NCBI RefSeq assembly: GCF_902497785.1
Contig: NZ_CABVHK010000004.1
Span: forward strand, 124,001 to 188,000
DNA length: 64,000 nt
Source of the DNA: Pseudomonas fluorescens
GTDB taxonomy: Bacteria; Pseudomonadota; Gammaproteobacteria; Pseudomonadales; Pseudomonadaceae
Direction: 5' to 3'
Positions 18,908-28,832 of this stretch are shown here, one piece after another. The notes beneath the pieces were generated by a model. The model was not told the origin of the DNA and ran no database searches. It worked only from the letters and a program-made list of their open reading frames with translations. Made by a program: the position numbers and the translations under genes. Position 1 is the stretch's first letter. Every line of letters begins with the position of its first letter.

Positions 18908-18972
18908 TTCGCGAGCAGGCTCGCTCCCACAGGGGAATGCATTTCAACTGTGGGAGCGAGCCTGCTCGCGAA
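18908..18972. repeat. Intergenic hairpin repeat, family B
   Basis: Inverted arms TTCGCGAGCAGGCTCGCTCC (continuing CACAG) and their complement around about 15 bases. It lies between the divergent TetR and pssA genes. The same arms occur at 20444, 32244, 44308 and 62584, with variants elsewhere. Confidence 0.85.
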
Positions 18973-19057
18973 GGGGTCATTACAGACACCAACAAGACCC
19001 AACCCTACCGATGGTGTAAGCTCTCAAACTCTTCGGATTCGACCCTTTGCGAGCCCT

Positions 19058-20401
19058 ATGCCGTCGCTTTTCAAACGCTCTCTGCTGCCCAAACTGCGCA
19101 GTTTTCCGCTGACCGCCGATGCCGTCACCATCCTCTCTGGCGCTGCCGAGTTCCGCCGTTGCCTGCTGGAAAAAATTGCCGTAGCGACCCAGCGCATCTA
19201 CATCGTCGCGCTGTACCTGCAACAGGACGAAGCCGGCCAGGAAATCCTCGATGCCTTGCACGCCGCCAAACTGGCGCGTCCACAGCTGGACGTGGTGGTG
19301 GTCGTCGACTGGTTGCGCGCCCAGCGCGGGTTGATCGGTGCCGGCAAGCAGCCGGGCAACTCGGCGTGGTATCAGGAAATGACCCGCACCCATGAAAGCG
19401 TGGTGCCGGTGTACGGGGTACCGGTGCAGACCCGCGAGCTGTTCGGTGTCCTGCATTTGAAGGGTTTCGTGATCGATGACTGCGTGATCTACAGCGGCGC
19501 GAGTCTCAATAACGTCTATTTGCACAAGTTCGACAAATACCGCTACGACCGTTATCACGTGCTGCAGAACGGCCCGTTGGCCGACTCGATGCAGCACCTG
19601 GTCCAGCACGGGCTGGTGGCTTCCAAAGCGGTGCATCGCCTCGACCTGCCGAACCTGCCGACCACCCGCAGTCTGCGCAATGACATCGGCGACCTGCGCA
19701 GCCGCCTGAAGCACGCGGCGTACGACACCACCACGGGCAGCACGGCCAAGGAGGGTTTGTCGGTCAGTCCGTTGCTCGGTGTCGGCAAGAACAACCCGCT
19801 GAGCCGGGTGATTTGTGAGTTGATCGCCAGCGCCCAGCATCAGCTGACCATCTGCACGCCGTATTTCAACCTGCCGCTGGCAGTGACCCGGGAAATCAAC
19901 CGGGCACTGGCGCGGGGTGTAAAGATCGACATCGTGGTCGGCGACAAAACCGCTAACGACTTTTATATTCCGCCGAGCGAACCCTTCAAGGTGATCGCGG
20001 CGTTGCCGTACCTCTACGAGATCAGCTTGCGACGCTTCGCCAAACGCCATCATCGCAGCGTCGACAGCGGTCAGTTGAACCTGCACCTGTGGAAGGACGG
20101 CGACCACACCTATCACCTCAAAGGCATGTGGATCGATCAGCGTTACACCTTGCTCACCGGCAATAACCTCAATCCCCGCGCGTTCCGGCTCGATCTGGAA
20201 AATGCGCTGCTGATTGATGATCCGAAAGGGGAATTGCTGGAGCCGCGCAAGCGAGAATTGGCGGAGATTTTCCAGCACACCACGCGCATTGCGCGGTATC
20301 AGGATCTGGAAACCCTGCCGGATTACCCGGCCGGTGTGGCGAAATTTCTCAAGCGCGTGAGTCGTGTGCGGATTGAACGGTTGCTGTACCGCATCCTTTG
20401 A
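19058..20401 (+). CDS. pssA: CDP-diacylglycerol-serine O-phosphatidyltransferase, phospholipase D type
   Basis: A 447-residue protein with two H-x-K-x4-D motifs, HLKGFVIDD and HLKGMWIDQ; the second is followed by LLTGNNLNPRAFRLDLENAL. These match the E. coli-type (peripheral, phospholipase-D superfamily) phosphatidylserine synthase, which makes phosphatidylserine from CDP-diacylglycerol and serine, the step before phosphatidylethanolamine. ATG 19058 gives a length close to E. coli PssA; the open frame extends far upstream but only through the TetR region and a repeat. Pseudomonas species also carry the unrelated membrane-type PssA, so this may be a second enzyme; cardiolipin synthase is less likely given the N-x-N-P-R block. 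Confidence 0.9.
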   Translation: MPSLFKRSLLPKLRSFPLTADAVTILSGAAEFRRCLLEKIAVATQRIYIVALYLQQDEAGQEILDALHAAKLARPQLDVVVVVDWLRAQRGLIGAGKQPGNSAWYQEMTRTHESVVPVYGVPVQTRELFGVLHLKGFVIDDCVIYSGASLNNVYLHKFDKYRYDRYHVLQNGPLADSMQHLVQHGLVASKAVHRLDLPNLPTTRSLRNDIGDLRSRLKHAAYDTTTGSTAKEGLSVSPLLGVGKNNPLSRVICELIASAQHQLTICTPYFNLPLAVTREINRALARGVKIDIVVGDKTANDFYIPPSEPFKVIAALPYLYEISLRRFAKRHHRSVDSGQLNLHLWKDGDHTYHLKGMWIDQRYTLLTGNNLNPRAFRLDLENALLIDDPKGELLEPRKRELAEIFQHTTRIARYQDLETLPDYPAGVAKFLKRVSRVRIERLLYRIL

Positions 20402-20443
20402 TAGTGCCGCGCGGCCAGGGGATCTGTGGCAAACACAAATCCC

Positions 20444-20535
20444 CTGTGGGAGCGAGCCTGCTCGCGAATGCGGTGTATCAGGCGATTTTGATATTGACTG
20501 GTTTGGCCCCTTCGCGAGCAGGCTCGCTCCCACAG
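20444..20535. repeat. Intergenic hairpin repeat, family B
   Basis: CTGTGGGAGCGAGCCTGCTC and its complement flank about 42 bases. It lies between pssA and the AraC-type gene, both rightward, and could attenuate read-through. Confidence 0.85.
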
Positions 20536-20590
20536 GGTTCTGCGGTAAGATTCCGACACTTAAAACTACAAAACGGCTTCCCTCGCGCAA

Positions 20591-21607
20591 ATGTCGGAAA
20601 AAGACACCATTTCCATTCAACTGGTGCGTGAAGCGCTGTTGCAAAGTTGCGCGCCCGGTGCCGCCACCGACGAGGTGCTGAACAAAGTCGGCATCGATCC
20701 GGCGCAGCTGAAATTCTCCGACGCCCGCGTCCCGGCCACCGCGTACGCGCGACTCTGGCGGTTGCTGGCCCGGCGCCGGGACGATGAGTTTTTTGGCATG
20801 GACCCGCGCAAGCTCAAGTCTGGCAGCCTTGAGTTTCTGTGCCGTAGTTCGATGATCCAGCCAAGTCTCGCCGCTGGCCTGACCTCGGGGCTGGGGTTTC
20901 TGTCGCTGATGCTTGAACACCTGCCTGCGCAACTGGTTCGCCAGCAAAGCCTCGCGGAAATCGTCCTGCTCGAAGACGATCAGGACCCACGCCGCGCCTT
21001 CACCTATTTCACGTACTGGATGATCGTGCACGGCGTCGCCTGTTGGCTGGCGGGGCGGCGGATTCCCATCCTGGCCATTGAGCTGCGGTGCCCGGCACCG
21101 GACTTTTGTGATGACTATCGGGTGATGTTCTCGCAAAACCTGCGGTTCGACCGGCCACGCACGCGGATGATTTTCTCGGCCGAGTGCCTGGACCTGCCGA
21201 TCAAGCGCAGCGCTGACGAACTCAAGCGCTTCCTGGCCCATGCGCCGGCGAACATTCTGGTCAAATACCGCGACCCGCAGAGCCTGGCCAGCCGCATCAA
21301 GCAGGACCTGCGGCAACTGCCCGCCGAACACTGGCCGGAGACCGAAGCGCTGGCGCAACAACTGTGCATGTCGGCGTCTACCTTGCGTCGGCGGCTGGCG
21401 GAAGAAGGGCAGACCTATCAAGGTCTCAAGGACAGCGTGCGCAAGGAATTGGCGATTGTCTGGCTGGCTGAGCCGAGTATCAGCTTTGCCGAGATCGCCA
21501 CCCGTCTGGGCTTTGCCGATGCCAGTTCGTTCTACAAGGCGTTTCGCAAGTGGTCGGGGTCGAATCCGGGGCATTATCGGAGTTTGATTCTCAACGAAGC
21601 CCATTGA
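20591..21607 (+). CDS. AraC family regulator (OruR/ArgR-like domain layout)
   Basis: A 338-residue regulator. The N-terminal 200 residues are an arabinose-binding-like domain (VREALLQSCAPGAATDEVLN; GSLEFLCRSSMIQPSL). The C-terminal double helix-turn-helix contains CMSASTLRRRLAEEGQTYQG and EIATRLGFADASSFYKAFRK. It lies just upstream of, and in the same direction as, the acyl-CoA synthetase operon, from which it is separated by 230 bp and a hairpin. It is therefore the likely activator of that operon, with a fatty or branched-chain acid (or its CoA ester) as possible effector. Confidence 0.9.
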   Translation: MSEKDTISIQLVREALLQSCAPGAATDEVLNKVGIDPAQLKFSDARVPATAYARLWRLLARRRDDEFFGMDPRKLKSGSLEFLCRSSMIQPSLAAGLTSGLGFLSLMLEHLPAQLVRQQSLAEIVLLEDDQDPRRAFTYFTYWMIVHGVACWLAGRRIPILAIELRCPAPDFCDDYRVMFSQNLRFDRPRTRMIFSAECLDLPIKRSADELKRFLAHAPANILVKYRDPQSLASRIKQDLRQLPAEHWPETEALAQQLCMSASTLRRRLAEEGQTYQGLKDSVRKELAIVWLAEPSISFAEIATRLGFADASSFYKAFRKWSGSNPGHYRSLILNEAH

Positions 21608-21611
21608 CGAA

Positions 21612-21697
21612 TGCGCCCCCCGTAGGAGCTGCCGAAGGCTGCGATCTTTTTATTTGAAGATCAAAAGATCGCAGCCTTCGGCAGCTCCTACGGGGGA
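21612..21697. repeat. Intergenic hairpin repeat, family A
   Basis: Arms CCCCCCGTAGGAGCTGCCGA through TGCGATC and the complement, with a loop of about 15 bases. It is immediately downstream of the AraC-type gene and could terminate it. Confidence 0.85.
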
Positions 21698-21837
21698 GGC
21701 GTAAACAGTTCGATCTTGGCCAAACCAGTCAACCAACTTGATAGCTTTGACCATTGCCCCGCACCCCGAGTGGAGCGAGTATTTCCCTGTTAATTACGGT
21801 TCCCCCAACCTAATAAAAATACAGAGGGATTCTGGCA

Positions 21838-23502
21838 ATGCGCGATTACTTGTCTGCCAAGTCACAATTCAATTATCAGCACACCGTCGATGCCGCACTT
21901 GCGGGCAATCTGACGGCGCTCAATGCCTGCGTCGAGTGTTGCGACCGGCACGCGTTGCCGGGTCGCATCGCGCTGTTCTGGGAAGGCCGCGACGGCGCCA
22001 GCGCGACGTACACCTTCAGCGACTTGCAGGACAAAGCGGCGCGTTTCGCCAATTTCCTTCTGGCCCAAGGTGTGGAGAAAGGCGACAAGGTCGCCGGCCT
22101 CCTGCCGCGCAATATCGAATTATTGATTACGGTGTTTGCCACCTGGCGCATCGGGGCGGTGTATCAGCCGCTGTTCACCGCGTTCGGTCCGAAAGCCATC
22201 GAACACCGTTTAGGCAGCTCCGGCGCCAAAGTGGTGGTCACCGACGCGGTCAACCGTTCCAAACTCGCCGAAGTGGCCGACTGCCCGACCATCGTTACCG
22301 TCGGCGGTGCCAAAGGTGAGGGCATCGTCCGTGGCGATTCCAGTTTCTGGGCGGAACTGGCCAATTATTCCGCCGAGTGCGAGCCGGTCCTGCTGACCGG
22401 CGAAGACCCGTTCCTGTTGATGTTCACCTCCGGCACCACCGGCCCGTCGAAAGCCCTGTCGGTGCCGCTCAAAGCCATCGTTGCTTTCCAGAGCTACACC
22501 CGCGACGCCGTGGACCTGCGCCCCGAAGACGCGTTCTGGAATGTCGCCGATCCGGGCTGGGCCTACGGCATCTATTTCGGTGTCACCGGGCCGATGGCGA
22601 TGGGGCATCCGATCACGTTCTACGACGGCCCGTTCACCCTCGAAAGCACCTGCCGGGTGATCAACAAATACGGCATCACCAACCTCACGGGTTCGCCAAC
22701 CGCCTATCGCCTGTTGATTGCCGGAGGCGAGGCGTTCGCCAAATCGATCAAAGGCAAGCTGCGCATCGTCAGCAGTGCCGGCGAGCCGTTGAACCCGGAA
22801 GTGATCCGCTGGTTCGCCGACAACCTCGGCGTGGTGATTCACGACCACTATGGCCAGACCGAATTGGGCATGGTCCTGTGCAACCACCATGGCATCGATC
22901 ATCCGATCCACATGGGCGCCGCCGGTTTTGCCTCGCCGGGCCACCGCATCGTGGTGCTCGACGACGAGAACAAGGAACTCGGCGTCGGCCAGCCGGGCAT
23001 TCTGGCCATCGACCGCACCCAGTCGCCGATGTGCTGGTTCAACGGCTACGAGGGCGCGCCGACCAAGGCCTTCGTCGGCAACTATTACCTGAGCGGCGAC
23101 ACCGTCGAGTGGAACCCGGACGGCAGCATCAGCTTCGTCGGGCGCAGCGATGACGTGATCACCACCTCCGGCTATCGCGTCGGGCCGTTTGATGTGGAAA
23201 GCGCCTTGATCGAACACCCGGCCGTGGTCGAAGCGGCCGTCGTCGGCAAGCCCGATGCGGAGCGCACCGAACTGGTCAAGGCCTTCGTCGTGCTCAGCGC
23301 GCAGTATCGCGCCGCTCCCGAGCTGGCCGAGGAACTGCGCCAGCACGTGCGCAAGCGTCTGGCCGCGCACTCATACCCCCGTGAAATCGAATTTGTCAGC
23401 GAATTGCCGAAAACCCCAAGCGGCAAATTGCAGCGCTTTATCTTGCGCAACCAGGAAATCGCCAAGGCTCAAGAGGCCGCCGCGAAGAACGTTTCAGCTT
23501 GA
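21838..23502 (+). CDS. Acyl-CoA synthetase (AMP-forming)
   Basis: A 554-residue ANL-family ligase that activates a carboxylic acid to its acyl-CoA via an acyl-adenylate. The phosphate loop [11 protein letters not shown] (about 196-206), adenine motif DHYGQTELG and hinge region ([20 protein letters not shown]) are present, and the C-terminal [10 protein letters not shown] carries the catalytic Lys. It opens an operon whose order (ligase, 3-hydroxyacyl-CoA dehydrogenase, thiolase, acyl-CoA dehydrogenase, enoyl-CoA hydratase) equals the P. putida cluster that holds fadB2x, fadAx and fadB1x. Short- to medium-chain or branched acids are the likely substrates. Confidence 0.9.
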   Translation: MRDYLSAKSQFNYQHTVDAALAGNLTALNACVECCDRHALPGRIALFWEGRDGASATYTFSDLQDKAARFANFLLAQGVEKGDKVAGLLPRNIELLITVFATWRIGAVYQPLFTAFGPKAIEHRLGSSGAKVVVTDAVNRSKLAEVADCPTIVTVGGAKGEGIVRGDSSFWAELANYSAECEPVLLTGEDPFLLMFTSGTTGPSKALSVPLKAIVAFQSYTRDAVDLRPEDAFWNVADPGWAYGIYFGVTGPMAMGHPITFYDGPFTLESTCRVINKYGITNLTGSPTAYRLLIAGGEAFAKSIKGKLRIVSSAGEPLNPEVIRWFADNLGVVIHDHYGQTELGMVLCNHHGIDHPIHMGAAGFASPGHRIVVLDDENKELGVGQPGILAIDRTQSPMCWFNGYEGAPTKAFVGNYYLSGDTVEWNPDGSISFVGRSDDVITTSGYRVGPFDVESALIEHPAVVEAAVVGKPDAERTELVKAFVVLSAQYRAAPELAEELRQHVRKRLAAHSYPREIEFVSELPKTPSGKLQRFILRNQEIAKAQEAAAKNVSA

Positions 23503-23518
23503 ATCCAAGGAAACAATG

Positions 23519-24280
23519 ATGCAGATCGAAAACAAGGTTTTTCTCGTCACCGGCGGGGCTTCCGGGCTGGGTGCAGCCACGGCGGAAATGCTGGTCGCGG
23601 CCGGCGCCAAAGTGATGCTGGTGGACATGAACGCCGAGGCGGTCGCGGCCCAGGCTGAACGTCTCGGTGCGCAGAGCGTGGTCGCGGACATCAGCAACGA
23701 AGCGGCGGCTGAAGCGGCGGTGCACGCCACGGTCAAAGCCTTCGGCGGCCTGAACGGCCTGGTCAACTGCGCCGGCATCGTGCGTGGCGAGAAGATCCTC
23801 GGCAAGAACGGCCCGCACGCGCTGGCCAGTTTCAGCCAGGTGATCAATGTCAACCTGATCGGCAGCTTCAACATGCTGCGTCTGGCGTCGGCCGCCATCG
23901 CCGAGACCGCGCCGGACGCCGATGGCGAGCGCGGCATCATCATCAACACAGCGTCTGCTGCGGCTTATGACGGCCAGATTGGCCAGGCCGCTTACGCCGC
24001 GTCGAAAGGCGCGATTGTCAGCCTGACCTTGCCTGCCGCCCGTGAACTGGCGCGCTTCGGCATCCGCGTGATGACCATCGCCCCCGGCATTTTTGAAACG
24101 CCGATGATGGCCGGCATGACCGCGGAAGTCCGCGAATCCCTGGCCGCCGGCGTACCGTTCCCGCCGCGACTGGGCAAACCGGGCGAGTACGCCTCGCTCG
24201 TCAGACATATCATTGAAAACAGCATGCTCAATGGCGAGGTGATCCGTCTCGACGGTGCCTTGCGCATGGCCGCCAAGTAA
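23519..24280 (+). CDS. fadB2x: 3-hydroxyacyl-CoA dehydrogenase, SDR type
   Basis: A 253-residue short-chain dehydrogenase close to type II 3-hydroxyacyl-CoA dehydrogenase (HSD17B10 class). [17 protein letters not shown] is the NAD-binding loop; [20 protein letters not shown] followed by SKGAI holds the Ser-Tyr-Lys catalytic set. It oxidises 3-hydroxyacyl-CoA to 3-ketoacyl-CoA with NAD, the third beta-oxidation step. Two adjacent ATG codons (23516, 23519) follow an AAGGA site; the choice changes the protein by one residue. It starts 16 bp after the ligase stop in the same operon. Confidence 0.9.
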   Translation: MQIENKVFLVTGGASGLGAATAEMLVAAGAKVMLVDMNAEAVAAQAERLGAQSVVADISNEAAAEAAVHATVKAFGGLNGLVNCAGIVRGEKILGKNGPHALASFSQVINVNLIGSFNMLRLASAAIAETAPDADGERGIIINTASAAAYDGQIGQAAYAASKGAIVSLTLPAARELARFGIRVMTIAPGIFETPMMAGMTAEVRESLAAGVPFPPRLGKPGEYASLVRHIIENSMLNGEVIRLDGALRMAAK

Positions 24281-24293
24281 GGAGATTTTTGTC

Positions 24294-25487
24294 ATGACCC
24301 TTTCCAACGATCCAATTGTCATCGTCAGCGCCGTTCGTACCCCGATGGGCGGCTTTCAGGGCGAACTGAAAAGCCTGACTGCGCCGCAACTCGGTGCAGC
24401 GGCCATTCGCGCCGCCGTTGAACGCGCCGGTGTCGCGCCCGACGCCATTGAAGAAGTGCTGTTCGGCTGCGTCCTGTCGGGTGGCCTTGGCCAAGCACCG
24501 GCACGACAAGCTGCACTGGGCGCCGGGCTGGACAAATCGACCCGCTGCACGACTCTGAACAAAATGTGCGGGTCGGGCATGGAAGCAACCATGCTCGCCC
24601 ACGACATGCTGGTGGCCGGCAGCGCCGAGGTGGTGGTCGCCGGCGGCATGGAAAGCATGTCCAACGCGCCATACCTTCTGGACCGCGCCCGCAGCGGCTA
24701 TCGCATGGGCCACGGTCGGGTGCTCGATTCGATGTTCTTTGACGGGCTCGAAGACGCTTACGACAAAGGCCGGCTGATGGGCACCTTCGCCGAGGATTGC
24801 GCTGAAACCAACGGGTTCAGCCGCGAAGCTCAGGATGCGTTTGCCATTGCCTCGACTACCCGCGCGCAGCAGGCGATCAAGGATGGCAGCTTCAAGGACG
24901 AGATCGTGCCGCTGACCGTGACCGTCGGCAAAGAGCAGGTGCTGATCAGCAATGACGAGCAGCCGCCGAAAGCCAGACTGGACAAGATTGCCGCGCTGAA
25001 ACCGGCGTTCCGCGAGGGTGGCACGGTGACTGCGGCGAACTCCAGCTCGATTTCCGACGGCGCGGCGGCACTGGTGTTGATGCGCCGTTCCGAAGCGGAA
25101 AAACGCGGTCTGAAACCGCTGGCGGTGATTCATGGCCACGCGGCGTTTGCCGACACCCCGGGCCTGTTCCCGGTGGCGCCAGTGGGCGCGATCAAGAAAC
25201 TGATGAAGAAAACCGGCTGGTCGCTGGATGAAGTCGATCTGGTGGAAGTAAACGAAGCCTTTGCCGTGGTCAGTCTGGTGACCATGACCAAACTGGAAAT
25301 CCCCCACGAGAAGATCAACGTCCACGGCGGAGCTTGCGCCCTGGGTCACCCGATTGGTGCGTCGGGCGCGCGAATCCTCGTGACCCTGCTCTCGGCCCTG
25401 CGCCAGAAAGGCCTGAAACGCGGCGTTGCAGCGATCTGTATTGGCGGCGGTGAAGCCACGGCAATGGCGGTTGAGTGTCTGTACTAA
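24294..25487 (+). CDS. fadAx: Acetyl-CoA C-acyltransferase (thiolase)
   Basis: A 397-residue thiolase that cleaves 3-ketoacyl-CoA with CoA. The nucleophile is Cys92 in NKMCGSGMEA; VEVNEAFAVV, GGACALGHPIGASGARI and the second Cys in CIGGGEATAM complete the active site. ATG 24294 follows a good AAGGAG. It lies 13 bp after the dehydrogenase gene. A family B-like hairpin separates it from the next gene, so distal genes may be expressed at a different level. Confidence 0.93.
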   Translation: MTLSNDPIVIVSAVRTPMGGFQGELKSLTAPQLGAAAIRAAVERAGVAPDAIEEVLFGCVLSGGLGQAPARQAALGAGLDKSTRCTTLNKMCGSGMEATMLAHDMLVAGSAEVVVAGGMESMSNAPYLLDRARSGYRMGHGRVLDSMFFDGLEDAYDKGRLMGTFAEDCAETNGFSREAQDAFAIASTTRAQQAIKDGSFKDEIVPLTVTVGKEQVLISNDEQPPKARLDKIAALKPAFREGGTVTAANSSSISDGAAALVLMRRSEAEKRGLKPLAVIHGHAAFADTPGLFPVAPVGAIKKLMKKTGWSLDEVDLVEVNEAFAVVSLVTMTKLEIPHEKINVHGGACALGHPIGASGARILVTLLSALRQKGLKRGVAAICIGGGEATAMAVECLY

Positions 25488-25495
25488 TGCGATTC

Positions 25496-25598
25496 CTGTA
25501 GGAGCAAGCTTGCTCGCGATGGACGTAAACGATGACGAGCGCTTCCTGGATGTGCGCGGTGCCCTCTCGTTTATCGCGAGCAAGCTCGCTCCTACAGT
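25496..25598. repeat. Intergenic hairpin repeat, family B variant, inside an operon
   Basis: Arms CTGTAGGAGCAAGCTTGCTC and a near complement (GAGCAAGCTCGCTCCTACAG) flank about 60 bases. It splits the thiolase and acyl-CoA dehydrogenase genes of one apparent operon, which is unusual since most copies in the window lie between transcription units. Confidence 0.8.
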
Positions 25599-25626
25599 GA
25601 AGGCGATTCAATTTTAAGGATTTGCC

Positions 25627-26754
25627 ATGATTCCCAATGACGAACAACTGCAGATCAGCGACGCCGCCCGGCAGTTTGCCCAGGAACGGCTGAAACCGTT
25701 TGCCGCCGAATGGGACCGTGAGCACCGCTTCCCCAAGGAAGCCATCGCCGAGATGGCCGGGCTGGGCTTTTTCGGCATGCTGGTGCCAGAGCAGTGGGGC
25801 GGTTGCGACACCGGTTACCTGGCCTACGCCATGGCGTTGGAAGAAATCGCCGCTGGCGACGGCGCCTGCTCGACGATCATGAGCGTGCACAACTCGGTCG
25901 GTTGCGTGCCGATCCTCAAGTACGGCAACGACGACCAGAAAGAACGTTTCCTCAAACCGTTGGCCAGCGGTGCGATGCTCGGCGCCTTTGCCCTGACCGA
26001 GCCTCAGGCCGGCTCCGATGCCAGCGGCTTGAAAACCCGTGCCCGGCTGGAGGGCGATCACTACGTGCTCAACGGCTGCAAACAATTCATCACCTCCGGA
26101 CAGAACGCCGGGGTGGTCATCGTGTTTGCGGTGACCGACCCGAGCGCCGGCAAACGCGGAATCACGGCGCTGATCGTGCCCACCGATTCGCCCGGCTACA
26201 AAGTCGCACGGGTCGAAGACAAGCTCGGCCAGCACGCTTCCGACACCTGCCAGATCCTGTTTGAAGACGTGAAGGTGCCGGTCGCCAATCGGTTGGGTGA
26301 GGAGGGTGAAGGTTATCGAATCGCCTTGGCCAACCTCGAAGGCGGTCGCGTCGGCATCGCTTCGCAATCAGTGGGCATGGCCCGCGCCGCGTTCGAAGCG
26401 GCCCGCGACTACGCCCGTGAGCGCGAGAGTTTCGGCAAACCGATCATCGAACATCAGGCTGTCGCATTCCGTCTGGCGGACATGGCGACCCAGATCGCCG
26501 TGGCCCGGCAAATGGTGCATTACGCGGCGGCCTTGAGAGACAGCGGCAAGCCGGCACTGGTCGAAGCGTCGATGGCCAAGCTGTTCGCCTCGGAAATGGC
26601 CGAAAAGGTCTGCTCCTCGGCGTTGCAAACCCTTGGTGGTTACGGTTACCTGAACGACTTTCCGCTGGAGCGAATCTACCGCGACGTACGGGTGTGCCAG
26701 ATTTACGAAGGCACCAGTGATATTCAGCGCATGGTTATCTCGCGCAATCTTTGA
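25627..26754 (+). CDS. Acyl-CoA dehydrogenase, short/branched chain
   Basis: A 375-residue flavin acyl-CoA dehydrogenase that introduces the alpha-beta double bond and passes electrons to [15 protein letters not shown] binds FAD and substrate; the catalytic base Glu lies in [11 protein letters not shown] near 360. Position and order match the acyl-CoA dehydrogenase of the P. putida fadB2x-fadAx-fadB1x cluster. It is 13 bp before the hydratase gene. Chain-length preference cannot be read with certainty. Confidence 0.92.
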   Translation: MIPNDEQLQISDAARQFAQERLKPFAAEWDREHRFPKEAIAEMAGLGFFGMLVPEQWGGCDTGYLAYAMALEEIAAGDGACSTIMSVHNSVGCVPILKYGNDDQKERFLKPLASGAMLGAFALTEPQAGSDASGLKTRARLEGDHYVLNGCKQFITSGQNAGVVIVFAVTDPSAGKRGITALIVPTDSPGYKVARVEDKLGQHASDTCQILFEDVKVPVANRLGEEGEGYRIALANLEGGRVGIASQSVGMARAAFEAARDYARERESFGKPIIEHQAVAFRLADMATQIAVARQMVHYAAALRDSGKPALVEASMAKLFASEMAEKVCSSALQTLGGYGYLNDFPLERIYRDVRVCQIYEGTSDIQRMVISRNL

Positions 26755-26767
26755 GAAGGACTGATTT

Positions 26768-27556
26768 ATGAACAACAGCCTTGTGAATTACGAAACGATT
26801 TTGCTGGAAACCCATGGCCGCGTCGGCCTGATTACCCTGAACCGTCCGCAGGCACTGAACGCGTTGAACGCGCAGATCGTCAGCGAGCTTAACCACGCTC
26901 TGGATGGCCTGGAAGCCGACTCGAACATCGGCTGCATCGTGCTGACCGGCTCGAAAAAAGCCTTCGCCGCCGGTGCCGACATCAAGGAAATGGCCGAGCT
27001 GACCTACCCGCAGATCTACCTCGACGATCTGTTCAGCGACAGTGATCGCGTGGCCAACCGCCGCAAGCCGATCATCGCCGCCGTCAACGGCTTCGCCCTC
27101 GGTGGCGGCTGCGAGCTGGCGTTGATGTGCGACTTCATCCTGGCCGGCGACAACGCCCGATTCGGCCAACCGGAAATCAACCTCGGCGTGCTGCCGGGCA
27201 TGGGCGGCACCCAGCGCCTGACCCGCGCCGTCGGCAAAGCCAAGGCCATGGAGATGTGCCTGAGCGGGCGTTTGATTGATGCGGTGGAAGCCGAGCGCTG
27301 CGGGATTGTCGCGCGGATCGTACCGGCGGATGAGTTGCTCGACGAAGCACTGAAAGTCGCGGCGCTGATCGCCAAGAAATCGTTGCCGATTGCGATGATG
27401 GTCAAGGAAAGCGTAAACCGCGCGTTTGAAGTGAGCCTGTCGGAGGGCGTGCGCTTTGAACGTCGGGTGTTCCATGCGGCGTTTGCGACGCAGGATCAGA
27501 AAGAAGGCATGGCGGCTTTCATTGCCAAGCGTGAGGCTGAATTCAAAGGGAAGTGA
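26768..27556 (+). CDS. fadB1x: Enoyl-CoA hydratase
   Basis: A 262-residue crotonase-family hydratase that adds water to trans-2-enoyl-Co[11 protein letters not shown] is the oxyanion loop; the two catalytic Glu lie in [11 protein letters not shown] and [20 protein letters not shown]. This is the classical hydratase pattern and distinguishes it from the isomerase at 15130 and the hydrolase at 28833. It is the last gene of the five-gene operon, followed by a palindromic repeat. Confidence 0.93.
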   Translation: MNNSLVNYETILLETHGRVGLITLNRPQALNALNAQIVSELNHALDGLEADSNIGCIVLTGSKKAFAAGADIKEMAELTYPQIYLDDLFSDSDRVANRRKPIIAAVNGFALGGGCELALMCDFILAGDNARFGQPEINLGVLPGMGGTQRLTRAVGKAKAMEMCLSGRLIDAVEAERCGIVARIVPADELLDEALKVAALIAKKSLPIAMMVKESVNRAFEVSLSEGVRFERRVFHAAFATQDQKEGMAAFIAKREAEFKGK

Positions 27557-27577
27557 TGCGGCGTTTTCAGTGACGCC

Positions 27578-27668
27578 ATCGCTGGCAAGCCAGCTCCCAC
27601 AGTTATCTCAGGTGTTCACAAATTATGTGCACACAGGAGAACCCTGTGGGAGCTGGCTTGCCAGCGAT
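27578..27668. repeat. Intergenic inverted repeat, related to family B
   Basis: Arms ATCGCTGGCAAGCCAGCTCC (continuing CACAG) and complement flank about 40 bases, between two convergent operons. It is well placed to act as a two-way terminator. The arms differ from the main family B sequence but share the CTCCCACAG edge. Confidence 0.8.
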
Positions 27669-27677
27669 TTTCAATGG

Positions 27678-28829
27678 TTACACCAGATAGTTTTTCAGCT
27701 CGCGGGCAATCACCATGCGCTGGATCTCGCTCGACCCTTCATAAATCTGCGTGATCCGCGCATCCCGGTAGTAACGCTCCACCGGGTAATCCTCCAGATA
27801 CCCATAGCCGCCATGAATCTGCATCGCCGATGAGCAGACTTTCTCGGCCATTTCCGAGGCAAACAGCTTGGCCTGCGAAGCCTCGGACAGACATGGCTTG
27901 CCGGCACTGCGCAAGCGCGCGGCATGCAGGATCAGTAACCGCGCCGCGTTCAGGCGGGTGTGCATGTCGGCGAGCAGGTTGGCGATGCTCTGGTGTTCGA
28001 TGATCGGCTTGTCGAACTGCACGCGATCGCGCGAGTAGGCCAGCGCCGCTTCGAACGCTGCACGCGCAATACCAAGTGCCTGCGCAGCGATGCCGATGCG
28101 CCCGCCTTCAAGGTTGGACAGGGCGATGGCCAGGCCTTTGCCGCGTTCGCCGAGCAGATTGGCCTCAGGGATCGTGCAATTGCTCAGGGTCACCGCGCAA
28201 GTATCGGAGGCCCGGATGCCCATCTTGTGTTCGGTGCGGTCAACGATGAAACCCGCCGTCTCGGTCGGCACTAGAAACGCTGAAATACCGCGCTTGCCCA
28301 GGCCCGGATCGGTCATGGCGAAGACAATCGCCAATTTTGCCCGTTTGCCGTTGCTGACGAATTGCTTGGCGCCGTTGATCACCCATTGGCCATCGCGCAG
28401 TTCAGCGCGGGTGCGCAGGTTGTGCGCTTCGGAACCCGCCTGCGGCTCGGTCAGGCAGAAGCAGCCGATGGCCTGGCCGCTGGCCAGATCCGGCAACCAG
28501 GTCTGTTTCTGCTCTTCAGTGCCGTAATTCAACACCGGCCCGCAACCCACCGAGTTGTGGATACTCATCAGCGCGCCCGTGGCACCGTCGCCCGCGGAAA
28601 TCTCTTCCACCGCCAAGGCGTAGGCGACGTAATCGACGTAAGTGCCGCCCCATTCTTCGGGCACCACCATGCCCAGCAGGCCGAGTTCGCCCATTTTCGC
28701 GACCAGACCGTCATCGATCCAGCCGGCCTTTTCCCAGGCTTGCGCGTGAGGGGCGATTTCGCCGCGGGCAAAATCCCGGGCCATGTCGCGGATCATCACT
28801 TGTTCTTCGCTCAATTCGATATCGTGCAT
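27678..28829 (-). CDS. Acyl-CoA dehydrogenase (isobutyryl-CoA type likely)
   Basis: A 383-residue acyl-CoA dehydrogenase. [16 protein letters not shown] is the FAD/substrate loop and [19 protein letters not shown] near the C-terminus holds the catalytic Glu. It starts 3 bp after the 3-hydroxyisobutyryl-CoA hydrolase stop; that pairing suggests a role in valine breakdown as isobutyryl-CoA dehydrogenase, an inference from context. It is clearly paralogous to the enzyme at 25627 but on the other strand. Confidence 0.9.
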   Translation of the reverse strand: MHDIELSEEQVMIRDMARDFARGEIAPHAQAWEKAGWIDDGLVAKMGELGLLGMVVPEEWGGTYVDYVAYALAVEEISAGDGATGALMSIHNSVGCGPVLNYGTEEQKQTWLPDLASGQAIGCFCLTEPQAGSEAHNLRTRAELRDGQWVINGAKQFVSNGKRAKLAIVFAMTDPGLGKRGISAFLVPTETAGFIVDRTEHKMGIRASDTCAVTLSNCTIPEANLLGERGKGLAIALSNLEGGRIGIAAQALGIARAAFEAALAYSRDRVQFDKPIIEHQSIANLLADMHTRLNAARLLILHAARLRSAGKPCLSEASQAKLFASEMAEKVCSSAMQIHGGYGYLEDYPVERYYRDARITQIYEGSSEIQRMVIARELKNYLV

Positions 28830-28832
28830 GGC

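Noticed and set aside
18320..19057. A 246-residue N-terminal extension of PssA
   Set aside because: It is antisense to the TetR gene and includes a hairpin repeat; ATG 19058 gives the normal family length.
18980..21604. An 874-codon open frame on the minus strand across pssA and the AraC gene
   Set aside because: It runs through a hairpin repeat and two well-supported genes on the other strand, and its translation is low-complexity without motifs.
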